Positions 35,568 through 44,048 of a DNA stretch of 64,000 nucleotides are shown in pieces. Numbering within the stretch: position 1 is the stretch's first letter; every line of letters starts with the position of its first letter. Location of the stretch: positions 1 to 64,000 of the forward strand of contig CAWEYW010000008.1 of the NCBI GenBank assembly GCA_963813415.1, in the 5' to 3' direction. The stretch comes from CAIWHR01 sp963813415. GTDB lineage: Bacteria; Pseudomonadota; Gammaproteobacteria; Burkholderiales; Casimicrobiaceae. The translations under genes and the position numbers were made by a program. The notes beneath the pieces are model-generated. The model was not told where the DNA came from, ran no database searches, and was given only the letters and a program-made list of their open reading frames with translations.

Positions 35568-36557
35568 ATGCGCCTTTCCCGCCTCGCCGCGCTGTTCTGC
35601 GCGGTCATCGTGACCGCATCCGCCGCGGCGCAGACGCCGCTTCGCGTGATTCTCTTTCCGGGCGGAGCGACGGTCCCGATGTGGGTCGCGCAGGAGAAGG
35701 GCTTCTTCACCCGGGAAGGGCTCGCGGTGAAGGTGACGCTGACGCCGAGCTCGGTATTCCTCGCCGAAGCGCTGATGAAGGGCGACCAGGACGTTGCACT
35801 CGCCACCTTCGACAACGTCGTCGGCTACCAGGAGGGCCAGGGCGAAGTGCAGCTACCGAGTCCGCCCGACTTCTTCGCGTTCATGTCGGTGATGCACGGC
35901 ACGGTCCATCTCATGGCCAGTCCGGACATCACGACGATCGCGGACCTCAAGGGCAAGACGCTTGGCGTCGATGCGGTCGCCACGGGATATTCGCTCGCCA
36001 TGATGAAGCTGTTGCAGAAGGGTGGCCTCGAGCCGGGCGACTACAAGCTGGATCCGATCGGCAACACGGGCCAGCGGCAGAAGCTGCTGCTCGCGAACAA
36101 GACCGTCGCGACCATCCTGACCACGCCGCTCGATCTCCTGCCGCGCAGCAAGGGCTATCGCGAGCTGGCGAACTTCTCCGAGGCCGTGGGACCGTATCAG
36201 GCGATCGCCGGCCTGACGCGGCGCTCCTGGGCCGAGTCGCATCGCGACACGTTGCTCAAGTTCATTCGCGCGTCGGTGTCCGCGCTCGACTGGCTGATGG
36301 ATCCGGCGAACAAGGCGGAGCTGGTGGCGATCTATCGCAAGAACCTGCCCGACGTGCCGGAGCCCGCAGCCGTGGCCGCCGTCACCGCCATGACCGGGGA
36401 TGTCGACGGATTCACGCGCGGGGGACGGTTCGACATGGCCGGCGTGCAGAACGTGCTGCAGATCCGCAGCGAGTTCGGCAAGCCGCAGAAGACCCTTTCC
36501 GATCCCACTCGCTACATCGATGAATCGTACCTGCGCGCGGCAACCGGCGCGCGCTGA
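35568..36557 (+). CDS. ABC-transporter substrate-binding protein (NMT1/SsuA type), orphan
   Basis: This 329-residue periplasmic binding protein has a signal peptide (LAALFCAVIVTASAAAQ) and an NMT1/THI5-like fold (VPMWVAQEKGFFTREGLAVK near residue 38, DLKGKTLGVDAVATGYS near 130). This family feeds nitrate, sulfonate, taurine or pyrimidine-precursor transporters. No permease or ATPase gene is adjacent, so it must borrow one or act as a sensor. TGGAGG 6 bp before ATG 35568 sets the start. The next two genes follow at short gaps (12 and 37 bp), suggesting one operon for uptake and breakdown of an unknown compound. Confidence 0.85.
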   Translation: MRLSRLAALFCAVIVTASAAAQTPLRVILFPGGATVPMWVAQEKGFFTREGLAVKVTLTPSSVFLAEALMKGDQDVALATFDNVVGYQEGQGEVQLPSPPDFFAFMSVMHGTVHLMASPDITTIADLKGKTLGVDAVATGYSLAMMKLLQKGGLEPGDYKLDPIGNTGQRQKLLLANKTVATILTTPLDLLPRSKGYRELANFSEAVGPYQAIAGLTRRSWAESHRDTLLKFIRASVSALDWLMDPANKAELVAIYRKNLPDVPEPAAVAAVTAMTGDVDGFTRGGRFDMAGVQNVLQIRSEFGKPQKTLSDPTRYIDESYLRAATGAR

Positions 36558-36569
36558 CCAGGAATCCGC

Positions 36570-37871
36570 ATGAGTGTCCAGAAGCCCAGCGAGCCGCGCA
36601 TCGTCCGGCCCGACGACATCGACCCGCATCACAACTGGCAGCGGCCGCTGCAGTCGCCGGGCCATACGCAGGTCGACTTCGAGGAGCGGATCAATTTCCG
36701 GCGCCTGCACGATTACCGCCTCGCCCGCACGCGTGCGGCGCTGGCCGGCTCCGGGCTTGGCGCGCTGCTGTCGTTCGACCAGCACAACATCCGCTACACC
36801 ACCAGCACCGTGATCGGCGAATGGGCGCGCGACAAGCTCACGCGGTATTCGCTGCTCACCGGCAACGGCGACCCGTACATCTGGGATTTCGGCTCCGCCG
36901 CGCGGCATCACCGTTTGCACGCGCCGTGGCTGCATCACGATCACTGCCACGCGGGCCTGCTCGGACTGCGCGGTGCCGTCGGCGATTACGAGCTGTTCCG
37001 CGATGCGGCGCGCGAGATCAAGGCGATCCTCGACGCGGAGGGCGTCGGCGACATGCCACTCGGCGTCGACGTGGTGGAACCGCCGATGATGCTGGAGCTG
37101 CAGAAGCTCGGCATCGACGTGCGCGACGGCCAGCAGGTCATGCTGCAGGCGCGCGAAGTGAAGAACCTCGACGAGCTCATGCTGCTCAACATGGCTGCCG
37201 CCATGGTCGACGGCGTCTACCAGGACATCACCGAGGCCCTGAAGCCCGGCGTCAAGGAAAGCGAGATCGTCTCGCTCGCGACCAAGCGCCTCTACGACAT
37301 GGGCTCCGATTGCGTGGAGGCCATCAACGCGATCTCCGGCGAGCGCTGCTCGCCGCACCCGCACAACTTCACCGACCGGCTGATCCGCCCCGGCGACCAG
37401 GCATTTTTCGACGTCATCCAGTCGTACATGGGCTACCGCACGTGCTACTACCGCACCTTCAGCGTCGGCCGGGCGACGCCCGCGCAGCACGACGCGTACC
37501 GCAAGGCGCGCGAATGGATGGATCGGGCGATCGATCTCCTCAAGCCCGGTGTGAGTTCCGATAGCGTCGCCGCGGCGTTCCCGACGGCGGACGAGATCGG
37601 CTTCTCGAGCGAGATGGAGGCGTTCGGTCTCAACTTCTGCCATGGCCTCGGCCTTGGACTGCACGAGCGGCCACTCGTGTCACGGCTCAATTCGCTGCGC
37701 AATCCCATCGAGCTCAAGGTCGGCATGGTGTTCGCCGTCGAGACGTATTGCCCCGCGAGCGACGGCATCTCGGCAGCGCGCATCGAGGAGGAGGTGATCC
37801 TGACGCCCACCGGGCCGAAGGTCATCTCGCTCTTCCCGGCGCAGGAACTGCCCATCGCCAACCCGTATTGA
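36570..37871 (+). CDS. M24-fold (creatinase/Xaa-Pro peptidase-like) protein
   Basis: This 433-residue protein has a creatinase N-terminal domain (LGALLSFDQHNIRYTTSTVI) and a pita-bread M24 domain. Metal-ligand positions seen are Asp in QAFFDVIQSY, His in FCHGLGLGLHERP, and Glu in FAVETY and RIEEEV. The second Asp (normally 11 residues after the first, as in PepP) is Cys in MGYRTCYYRTF. M24 relatives include prolidases, creatinase and the DMSP lyase DddP, which is not a peptidase, so the reaction here is open. It sits between an orphan binding protein and a 3-hydroxyisobutyrate-dehydrogenase-like gene. Confidence 0.8.
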   Translation: MSVQKPSEPRIVRPDDIDPHHNWQRPLQSPGHTQVDFEERINFRRLHDYRLARTRAALAGSGLGALLSFDQHNIRYTTSTVIGEWARDKLTRYSLLTGNGDPYIWDFGSAARHHRLHAPWLHHDHCHAGLLGLRGAVGDYELFRDAAREIKAILDAEGVGDMPLGVDVVEPPMMLELQKLGIDVRDGQQVMLQAREVKNLDELMLLNMAAAMVDGVYQDITEALKPGVKESEIVSLATKRLYDMGSDCVEAINAISGERCSPHPHNFTDRLIRPGDQAFFDVIQSYMGYRTCYYRTFSVGRATPAQHDAYRKAREWMDRAIDLLKPGVSSDSVAAAFPTADEIGFSSEMEAFGLNFCHGLGLGLHERPLVSRLNSLRNPIELKVGMVFAVETYCPASDGISAARIEEEVILTPTGPKVISLFPAQELPIANPY

Positions 37872-37908
37872 ACGGCGCTGCCGTTCGTCCTTCTTGAACA
37901 GGTTTCCA

Positions 37909-38844
37909 ATGAATGCAGGCACGCAGGGCACGCGGATCGGCTGGATCGGCGCGGGACGGATGGGTTACGAAATGGCGGCCTTCCTCGCCAAGGGCGGTGC
38001 GGACCTCACCGTCTGGAACCGCACCCGCGCGAAGGCGGAGCCGCTCGCGAAACATGGCGCCAAGATCGCCGATGGCCTGCCGGAGCTCGCGGCGTGCGAC
38101 ATCGTGTTCTGCATGGTGTCGACGTGGGACGACGTGCGCGAAGTGATTGCCGGACCTTCGGGGCTGCTCTCCCGGGATGGTGCACGACCGCGCCTCGTCG
38201 TGGAGTGCTCGTCGATCTCGCTCGAAGGCTCGGCGGAGCTGCGCGCGCTGCTGGCCGAGCGCGGTATTGCGCTCCTCGCCGCTCCGGTCAGCGGCAACGC
38301 CAAGGTGATCAAGGCGGGCCGGCTTTCCTTCGTGTGCTCCGGCCCGCGCGAATCGTTCGATGCCGCGTTGCCGTTCCTGAAGATGATCGGACCCGCGGCG
38401 AGCTACGTTGGCGAAGGCGAGCTCGCGCGCATCGTGAAGATCTGCCACAACGTGTTCCTCGGCGTCGTCACGCAGTCGCTCGCCGAGATCACCGTGCTCG
38501 CCCAGAAGGCCGGTGTGCCGCGACACGCATTCCTGGATTTCATGAACCAGAGCGTCATGGGCTCGACCTTCACGCGCTACAAGACGCCCGCCTTCGTGAA
38601 TCTCGACATGAAGGTGACGTTCACGCCACACCTCCTGCGCAAGGATCTCGATCTGGGCCTCGACGCCGGGCGGCAGTTCGAGGTGCCGCTGCCGCTGGCG
38701 TCGATCACGCGCGATATCGTGCAATCGCTGATCGGACGCGGCATGGACAAGGAGGATTTCGCCAAGCTGATCGTGCAGCAGGCGCAGGCATCGGGCGTCG
38801 AGCTCCAGCCGGAAAACGTGCCGGTGAGCGACGGCCTGAGCTGA
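37909..38844 (+). CDS. NAD(P)-dependent beta-hydroxyacid dehydrogenase family protein
   Basis: This 311-residue enzyme of the 3-hydroxyisobutyrate/6-phosphogluconate dehydrogenase family has the nucleotide motif IGWIGAGRMGYEMA at residues 10-23. The substrate motif is AAPVSGNAKVIKAG, and the catalytic lysine is in RIVKICHNVFLG. Such enzymes oxidise beta-hydroxyacids or reduce semialdehydes such as tartronate semialdehyde; the substrate here is unknown. ATG 37909 is preferred over an in-frame TTG at 37894. It ends 3 bp from the convergent ABC permease gene. Confidence 0.85.
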   Translation: MNAGTQGTRIGWIGAGRMGYEMAAFLAKGGADLTVWNRTRAKAEPLAKHGAKIADGLPELAACDIVFCMVSTWDDVREVIAGPSGLLSRDGARPRLVVECSSISLEGSAELRALLAERGIALLAAPVSGNAKVIKAGRLSFVCSGPRESFDAALPFLKMIGPAASYVGEGELARIVKICHNVFLGVVTQSLAEITVLAQKAGVPRHAFLDFMNQSVMGSTFTRYKTPAFVNLDMKVTFTPHLLRKDLDLGLDAGRQFEVPLPLASITRDIVQSLIGRGMDKEDFAKLIVQQAQASGVELQPENVPVSDGLS

Positions 38845-38847
38845 CTT

Positions 38848-39855
38848 CTAGCCGATTCGCTCGCCGCGCCCGCGTCCCACCAGATCGACGAGCACGGCGG
38901 CGAGCAGCACCACGCCGATGATCAGCGGCTGCCATTGCGCCTTGACGTCCAGCAGGTTCATGCCGTTGATGACCAGCGCCAGGATGATCGAGCCGAGCAC
39001 CGTCCCGAGCAGGCTGCCGACCCCGCCGAACAGTGACGTGCCACCGATCAGCACCGCGGCGATCACTGGCAGCAGCAGCGGTTCGCCCATGCCGGAATCC
39101 GCCGCATTCACGCGGGCGAGATACACCAGCGCAGCGATGCCCGACATGAGTCCGCTGATCGTGTAGACGAGCAGCCGCCTCCGCATGACGGGTATGCCAG
39201 ACAGCCGTGCCGCCTCGGGATTGGCCCCGATGGCATAGATCTCGTGGCCCACGTTGAGCCTGCGCGTGAACAGCGCGCCCACCGCGAGCACGACGAGCAT
39301 CAGGTAGACGGGCACCGGGACCCCTAGCCAGAAGCCCGTGCCCACGGCGCGGAACGCCGGCGGAAAGCCGAAGATTTCCTGGCCTCCCATGTAGTGGAAC
39401 GCGAGGCCCTGCAGGATCCACAGCATGGCGTATGTCGCGAGGAATGGCGGCAGCCGGATGAGAGTGATCGCGAGGCCGTTCAGCAGTCCGAAGAAGGTGC
39501 TGCAGCCGATGGCGGTGGCGACGCCGAGCCAGGGTGAATGACCGGACTTGATGACGCCGGCGGCGAGGCACGCCGACAGCGTCAGGTTGGCGGCGACCGA
39601 CAGATCGAAGCCGCCCGCCAGGATGACCAGCGTCAGGCCCGAGGCGAGCAGGAACATGAGGCTTGCCTGGCGCAGGACGTTGAGCAGGTTGGCGGGTTGC
39701 AGGAATGCGTCCGTCGCGATGGCCAGTCCGAGGCCCATCAGCGCGATCAGGACCGCGCGCAATGCCAGCGCGGCGCCATGGCTCGCGAAGAGATGCCGCC
39801 AATGCCGCTGCACGCGCGCGCCGGCAGGCGCGACGGAGGTCGTCGACGGATTCAT
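38848..39855 (-). CDS. Sugar-type ABC transporter permease (RbsC-like), second of two
   Basis: This 335-residue inner-membrane permease of the ribose/xylose/inositol branch has eight to ten hydrophobic helices and the family segment ILAGGFDLSVAANLTLSA. The coupling-region pattern is IYAIGANPEAARLSGIPV, followed by LIGGTSLFGGVGSLLGTVLG. It overlaps the preceding permease gene by 4 bp and is the last gene of the transporter operon. Two different permeases imply a heterodimeric channel, as in YtfT-YjfF. Confidence 0.9.
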   Translation of the reverse strand: MNPSTTSVAPAGARVQRHWRHLFASHGAALALRAVLIALMGLGLAIATDAFLQPANLLNVLRQASLMFLLASGLTLVILAGGFDLSVAANLTLSACLAAGVIKSGHSPWLGVATAIGCSTFFGLLNGLAITLIRLPPFLATYAMLWILQGLAFHYMGGQEIFGFPPAFRAVGTGFWLGVPVPVYLMLVVLAVGALFTRRLNVGHEIYAIGANPEAARLSGIPVMRRRLLVYTISGLMSGIAALVYLARVNAADSGMGEPLLLPVIAAVLIGGTSLFGGVGSLLGTVLGSIILALVINGMNLLDVKAQWQPLIIGVVLLAAVLVDLVGRGRGERIG

Positions 39856-40817
39856 GCTGCGCGGACCGGCAGCCGTGCCTTGCGCACGCTGTCGAGGGTG
39901 ATCACGATCATGATCAGCACGCCGATCGACACGACCTGCAGCGACGACTCGATGCCGAGCAGGTCGAGCGCATTGCGCAGGATCGTGATGGTCAGCACGC
40001 CCAGGACGGTGCCCGCAAGCCAGCCATCGCCGCGCTCGAACGACGTTCCGCCCAGGACCACGGCGGCGATCGCGTCGAACTCCATGCCGATCGCCACGGT
40101 GGGATGCGCTGCGTTCATGCGGCCGATCAGGAGCAGTGCCGCCAATCCGGAAACGATGCCGCCGAACGCGTAGATTGCGACGTGATAGAGGCTGGCGCGC
40201 GCACCGGCCAGGACGAGGGCGTCGCGGTTGCCGCCGATCGCGAACACGTACGTGCCGAAGCGGGTCCAGTACAGCAGCACGTGGGTTACGAGCCACGTCA
40301 CGAACGCGAGCAGCACCGGGAACGGGATGCCTGCCACGTTCGTCCCGTAGAGGGTGGAGATCGCCGGGCCCAGTCCGGAGACGGCATTCCCCTCGGTGAT
40401 CACCAGTGCTGCGCCCTGTGCGATGCCAAGGGTGCCCAGCGTCACCACGAACGGCGGCAGCCGCAGGAGCGAGATCAGCAGGCCGTTGCCGACGCCGAAC
40501 GCGAGCCCGACCACGATCGACAGCGCCAGCCCGGCACCGAGACCATGCCCCGTCGCGAGCGCTTCGGCGAGCGCCACCCCGCACAGGCTCAGCACCGCGC
40601 CCGCCGAGAGATCGAGCCCTTCGCTCATGATGATCAGCGTCATGGGCAGGGCGAGCATCAGGAGGATCGACGCCTGGAGACCGAGGTTGGTGACGTTGCG
40701 CGCCGAGCTGAAGCCATGCACTCCCAGCAGCGCGATCACGGTGACCGCGATGCCGATCGGCAGGATGGCCGGCAGCGGGCGCGCGCGCCGCGTCACGGCC
40801 TGTCGCGCGTTTGTCAC
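39852..40817 (-). CDS. Sugar-type ABC transporter permease (RbsC-like), first of two
   Basis: This 321-residue inner-membrane permease has the family motif IIMSEGLDLSAGAVLSLCGV and FAIGGNRDALVLAGARASLY. A conserved loop follows (VVLGGTSFERGDGWLAGTVLG, of which GGTSFERG is the recognisable core). It overlaps the ATPase gene upstream and the second permease gene downstream by 4 bp each, so the three are translationally coupled. Confidence 0.9.
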   Translation of the reverse strand: MTNARQAVTRRARPLPAILPIGIAVTVIALLGVHGFSSARNVTNLGLQASILLMLALPMTLIIMSEGLDLSAGAVLSLCGVALAEALATGHGLGAGLALSIVVGLAFGVGNGLLISLLRLPPFVVTLGTLGIAQGAALVITEGNAVSGLGPAISTLYGTNVAGIPFPVLLAFVTWLVTHVLLYWTRFGTYVFAIGGNRDALVLAGARASLYHVAIYAFGGIVSGLAALLLIGRMNAAHPTVAIGMEFDAIAAVVLGGTSFERGDGWLAGTVLGVLTITILRNALDLLGIESSLQVVSIGVLIMIVITLDSVRKARLPVRAA

Positions 40818-42343
40818 GCCGCCGCCTCGTGCATCGCGAGCCGCAGGATGTTCGCCTCCGAAAGCTCCGTGCGTGACAGCTCACCGGAGATCCTGCCTGC
40901 CCGCATCACGTACGCACGGTCGCACAGGTGGACGATTTCGGCGAGCTCCGAGCTGATCAAAAGGACAGCGGCGCCATGCTGCACGAGATCCTCGATCAGT
41001 CCGAAGATCTCCGCCTTGGCGCCGACGTCGATGCCGCGGGTCGGTTCGTCGAAAATGAACAGCCGGCACCCCGCGGCGAGCCACTTGCCGATCACGACCT
41101 TCTGCTGGTTGCCGCCGGAGAGAACGCGCGCACGGCGACCGGGCTCGCCGGGCGTGACGCGCAGGCGTGCGATCAGCTCGCGCGACTGGCGCAGCGCCGG
41201 CCGTGCGCGATACCAGCCGCGCGGGAACAGCTTCCACAGCGAGCTCGAGAGCAGGTTGTCGTGGACCGAGCGCTCGAGCGCGAGGCCGTGCTGCTTGCGA
41301 TCCTCGGGAATGAGAGCGACGCCTCGCGCCGAGACGACGTCCGGTCCGCCGCTGACCGCCTCGCCGAATATGCGCACCTCGCCCGCGGCCACCGCATCGG
41401 CGCCGAACACGGCGCGCGCAACTTCGCTGCGTCCGGCACCGACCAGTCCGGACAGCCCGACGATCTCGCCCGCGCGCACGACGAGATCGACACCCCGCAC
41501 GCCGGTATCGGTGACCAGCCCGCGCACTTCCAGCGCCGGAGCGCCGGCGGTGGCGAAACGCTGGCGCAGGTACGTGCTGCCGACGGATCGCCCGACCATC
41601 ATGCCGATGAGCTTTTCCGGGGTGGTCTCGGCGACGCCCATCGCCGCGACGCGCTTGCCATCGCGGAGCACGGTGACGCGGTCGCCCAGCGCGAAGACTT
41701 CCTGCAGGCGATGGGAGATGTAGACGATCGCCACGCCGTCGGCGCGCAGCTTCCGGATCACCGCGAACAGGGCTTCGGTCTCACGATCCGAAAGCGCGGC
41801 GGTGGGCTCGTCCATCACGAGGATGCGCGCCCGCTGCGACAGCGCCTTCGCGATCTCCACCATCTGTTGCTGGGCGACGCCAAGATGCGCGGCGAGCGCG
41901 CGGGTGTCGTAATCGAGCCCGAGGGACGCGAGCACGGCGTCGGCGTCACGGTGCATTCGCGCCCGGTCGATCAGCCCGAAACGACGTGGCTCGCGCCCGA
42001 GAAAGATGTTTTGCGCGATGTCCAGGAACGGAACGAGGGAGAACTCCTGGAAGATCACCGCGATGCCGAGCCGGCGCGCGTCGGCGGGAGAGTGGATGTC
42101 CACCGGCTCGCCGGCAAAGCGCAACTCGCCGCTGTCGGCGCGGTAGGCGCCATAAAGCACCTTGATCAGCGACGATTTGCCGGCGCCGTTCTCGCCCAGC
42201 AGCATGTGCACCTCGCCGCCGCGGATCTCCAGGCTGACATCGTCGAGGGCGCGCACGCCCGGGAACGTCTTGCTGATGTGCGACAGCGCGAGCAGCGGAG
42301 CGGCGACGGGTGCGCGGCCCGCCGTATCTTCGGCAACGGCCAT
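40814..42343 (-). CDS. Sugar-type ABC transporter ATPase (RbsA/MglA-like, double domain)
   Basis: This 509-residue protein carries two ATPase domains, as in RbsA/MglA. The first has Walker A GENGAGKSS near residue 53 and a GVAQQQMVEIAKAL signature with Walker B ILVMDEPTAAL. The second has a degenerate P-loop (GLVGAGRSE) but the strong signature LSGGNQQKVVIGKWL and Walker B LFIFDEPTRGID. It powers import through the two permeases downstream. The operon order is binding protein, RidA-like protein, ATPase, permease, permease. The sugar or polyol transported is not evident; inositol is a possibility because of the iol operon 12 kb away. Confidence 0.93.
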   Translation of the reverse strand: MAVAEDTAGRAPVAAPLLALSHISKTFPGVRALDDVSLEIRGGEVHMLLGENGAGKSSLIKVLYGAYRADSGELRFAGEPVDIHSPADARRLGIAVIFQEFSLVPFLDIAQNIFLGREPRRFGLIDRARMHRDADAVLASLGLDYDTRALAAHLGVAQQQMVEIAKALSQRARILVMDEPTAALSDRETEALFAVIRKLRADGVAIVYISHRLQEVFALGDRVTVLRDGKRVAAMGVAETTPEKLIGMMVGRSVGSTYLRQRFATAGAPALEVRGLVTDTGVRGVDLVVRAGEIVGLSGLVGAGRSEVARAVFGADAVAAGEVRIFGEAVSGGPDVVSARGVALIPEDRKQHGLALERSVHDNLLSSSLWKLFPRGWYRARPALRQSRELIARLRVTPGEPGRRARVLSGGNQQKVVIGKWLAAGCRLFIFDEPTRGIDVGAKAEIFGLIEDLVQHGAAVLLISSELAEIVHLCDRAYVMRAGRISGELSRTELSEANILRLAMHEAAA

Positions 42344-42355
42344 CCTGCGGCTGGG

Positions 42356-42805
42356 CTATCCGCGCGGGCGGATGGCGATCATGTCGAGCTCGACGCGCGC
42401 TCCGGGCGTGCTCAGGCTGTTGATGCAGATCGTCGTGCTCGCCGGCTTCCAGTCGCCGAAATATTCCTTGAGCACCTCGACCATGCCGTCCATGTCACGC
42501 ATGTCGGTCAGGTATTTGGTCACCTTGACGACGTGACGCCAGGTGAGCCCCTGGTGGTCGAGCACCATCTTGATCCCGTCCATCGCCCGCCTTGTCTGCG
42601 TCTCGATGTCGGAGGGATGCCGGTGTTCCTCGGGCACGTGCGGGTGCTGGTGATAGAGGGGCGATGCGGTCGACCCCGAGATGAACAGGATGTCGGCCGG
42701 TCCGGCGACATGGATCGCCGGCGCATAAGGCATGAACCGCTCCTGATCCGGCCGCGGATGCACGGCGACGGCCACCTGCTCGATGTTGCGTGCGTTGTCT
42801 GCCAT
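42356..42805 (-). CDS. RidA/YjgF-family protein
   Basis: This 149-residue RidA-superfamily protein lies within a sugar ABC transporter operon. The fold pattern is clear (ILFISGSTAS near residue 40, TRRAMDGIKMVLDHQGL, then VVKVTKYLTDMRD). The arginine that RidA uses for imine hydrolysis (in the segment reading R-S-x-V-x-V) is Ser/Thr here (PASTTICINSL), so it is probably not a classical 2-aminoacrylate deaminase. Its role in the operon, perhaps on the imported compound, is unknown. Confidence 0.85.
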   Translation of the reverse strand: MADNARNIEQVAVAVHPRPDQERFMPYAPAIHVAGPADILFISGSTASPLYHQHPHVPEEHRHPSDIETQTRRAMDGIKMVLDHQGLTWRHVVKVTKYLTDMRDMDGMVEVLKEYFGDWKPASTTICINSLSTPGARVELDMIAIRPRG

Positions 42806-42841
42806 TCACGGACTCCGGCGGGTCACTTCGTCCGATGCGTA

Positions 42842-43828
42842 TCAGCTCGCGAACTCTTCCCACTTGGGACACGTCCGCTTTTCCGCAGGCACCTCGAACG
42901 GAGCCATGTTGGTCTTGTCGATGACGATGCCCTTGATGGTGATCTGTGCCGGTACCGGTTGCTTGCGCAGGCTGCGGATGGCCGCCATGGTCGCGAGGCA
43001 TCCCATCTTGTAGCCGTTGAACTCCGCCGTGGCCAGGAGGCGTCCCGCCTTGATCGCCTCGATCGACTCCGGCACACCGCCGATCCCGACGACCTTGGTG
43101 TTCTTCTTGCCGGCGGCCTCGAGCGCCTCGATGACGCCGAAGGCCATCACATCGGCCGCGGCCATGACGCCGTCGATGTTCGGATTCGACTGGATCAGGT
43201 TCTCCGTCACCTGCAAGGCCTGCAGGCGCTGGTAGTTCGCCGGCTGCGAAGCGACGAGCTTCACGCCGGGATTCTCCTCGAGCGCCTTGCGGAAGCCGCG
43301 CACGCGATCGTCGCTGGTCGTGGCGCCCTTCACGCCCTCGATGATCACGACATTGCCTTTGCCGCCCAGAGCCTTGAGCAGGTACCGGCCGGCATCGAGG
43401 CCGAGGTTGTAGTCGTCGGCGGCGACGTAGCTCACGAACTTGCCGCCCTGCACGCGATCGTTGTAATTCACGAGCGGAATGCCGGCCGCGTTCACCTTCT
43501 CGATCGCCGGCACGACCCCGCGCGAGTCGACGGCCATGAAGAGGATCGCGTCCGGATGCTTCACCGTGACGTCCTCGATCTCCGAGAGCTGTTCCGCCAG
43601 ATTGTTCGGTCGCGTTGGTGCGTAGTGCGTGACGGGACCGGCGTTGAGGTCCTTCGCCGCGCGCTCGACGCCGGCGCGCACGAGCGCGAAATGCGGGTCG
43701 ACCTGGTTCTTGTAGAAAGCGGCGAGGCGCTCGCCGTCGGCACTGGCGCCGGCCGAACCGGCAGCGGCGATCGCCGCCACGCACGCCATTAAAGTGGTGC
43801 GGACGAGCATCCGCGGGAATGCACGCAT
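42842..43828 (-). CDS. Periplasmic sugar-binding protein of the ABC transporter
   Basis: This 328-residue binding protein of the RbsB/peripla_BP_4 class has a signal peptide (MLVRTTLMACVAAIAAAGSA). Its ligand-binding landmarks are HPDAILFMAVDSRGVVPAIE, GIPLVNYNDRV and GVMAAADVMAFGVIEAL. It is the first gene of the operon and delivers substrate to the two-permease transporter. GGAGG 5 bp before ATG 43828 makes this start better than the ATG one codon earlier. Confidence 0.92.
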   Translation of the reverse strand: MRAFPRMLVRTTLMACVAAIAAAGSAGASADGERLAAFYKNQVDPHFALVRAGVERAAKDLNAGPVTHYAPTRPNNLAEQLSEIEDVTVKHPDAILFMAVDSRGVVPAIEKVNAAGIPLVNYNDRVQGGKFVSYVAADDYNLGLDAGRYLLKALGGKGNVVIIEGVKGATTSDDRVRGFRKALEENPGVKLVASQPANYQRLQALQVTENLIQSNPNIDGVMAAADVMAFGVIEALEAAGKKNTKVVGIGGVPESIEAIKAGRLLATAEFNGYKMGCLATMAAIRSLRKQPVPAQITIKGIVIDKTNMAPFEVPAEKRTCPKWEEFAS

Positions 43829-44048
43829 CATTTCCTCCGGGCGGTAGGACTGTGGGCCCGCCTGCCTTGCCCTGCGGCGGGTTTCGCGCGAGTGTACTGC
43901 AATACGGCGCTCACCGACGCGCAGCACCTCGCACGCCGCCGCGTGTTCCTGCCAGAATCCCTGCGCGCCGTGTCGCGGGTCGCCGCGATCAAGCGGACAA
44001 GCGGACGCCCCTGTCTCGTGGGGCATGCAAGGACGTCGGGCAGGACCG

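Noticed and set aside
40928..43792. A 954-codon plus-strand open frame opposite the sugar ABC transporter genes
   Set aside because: It is antisense to well-supported genes, has no recognisable domain and is a typical by-product of very high GC content.
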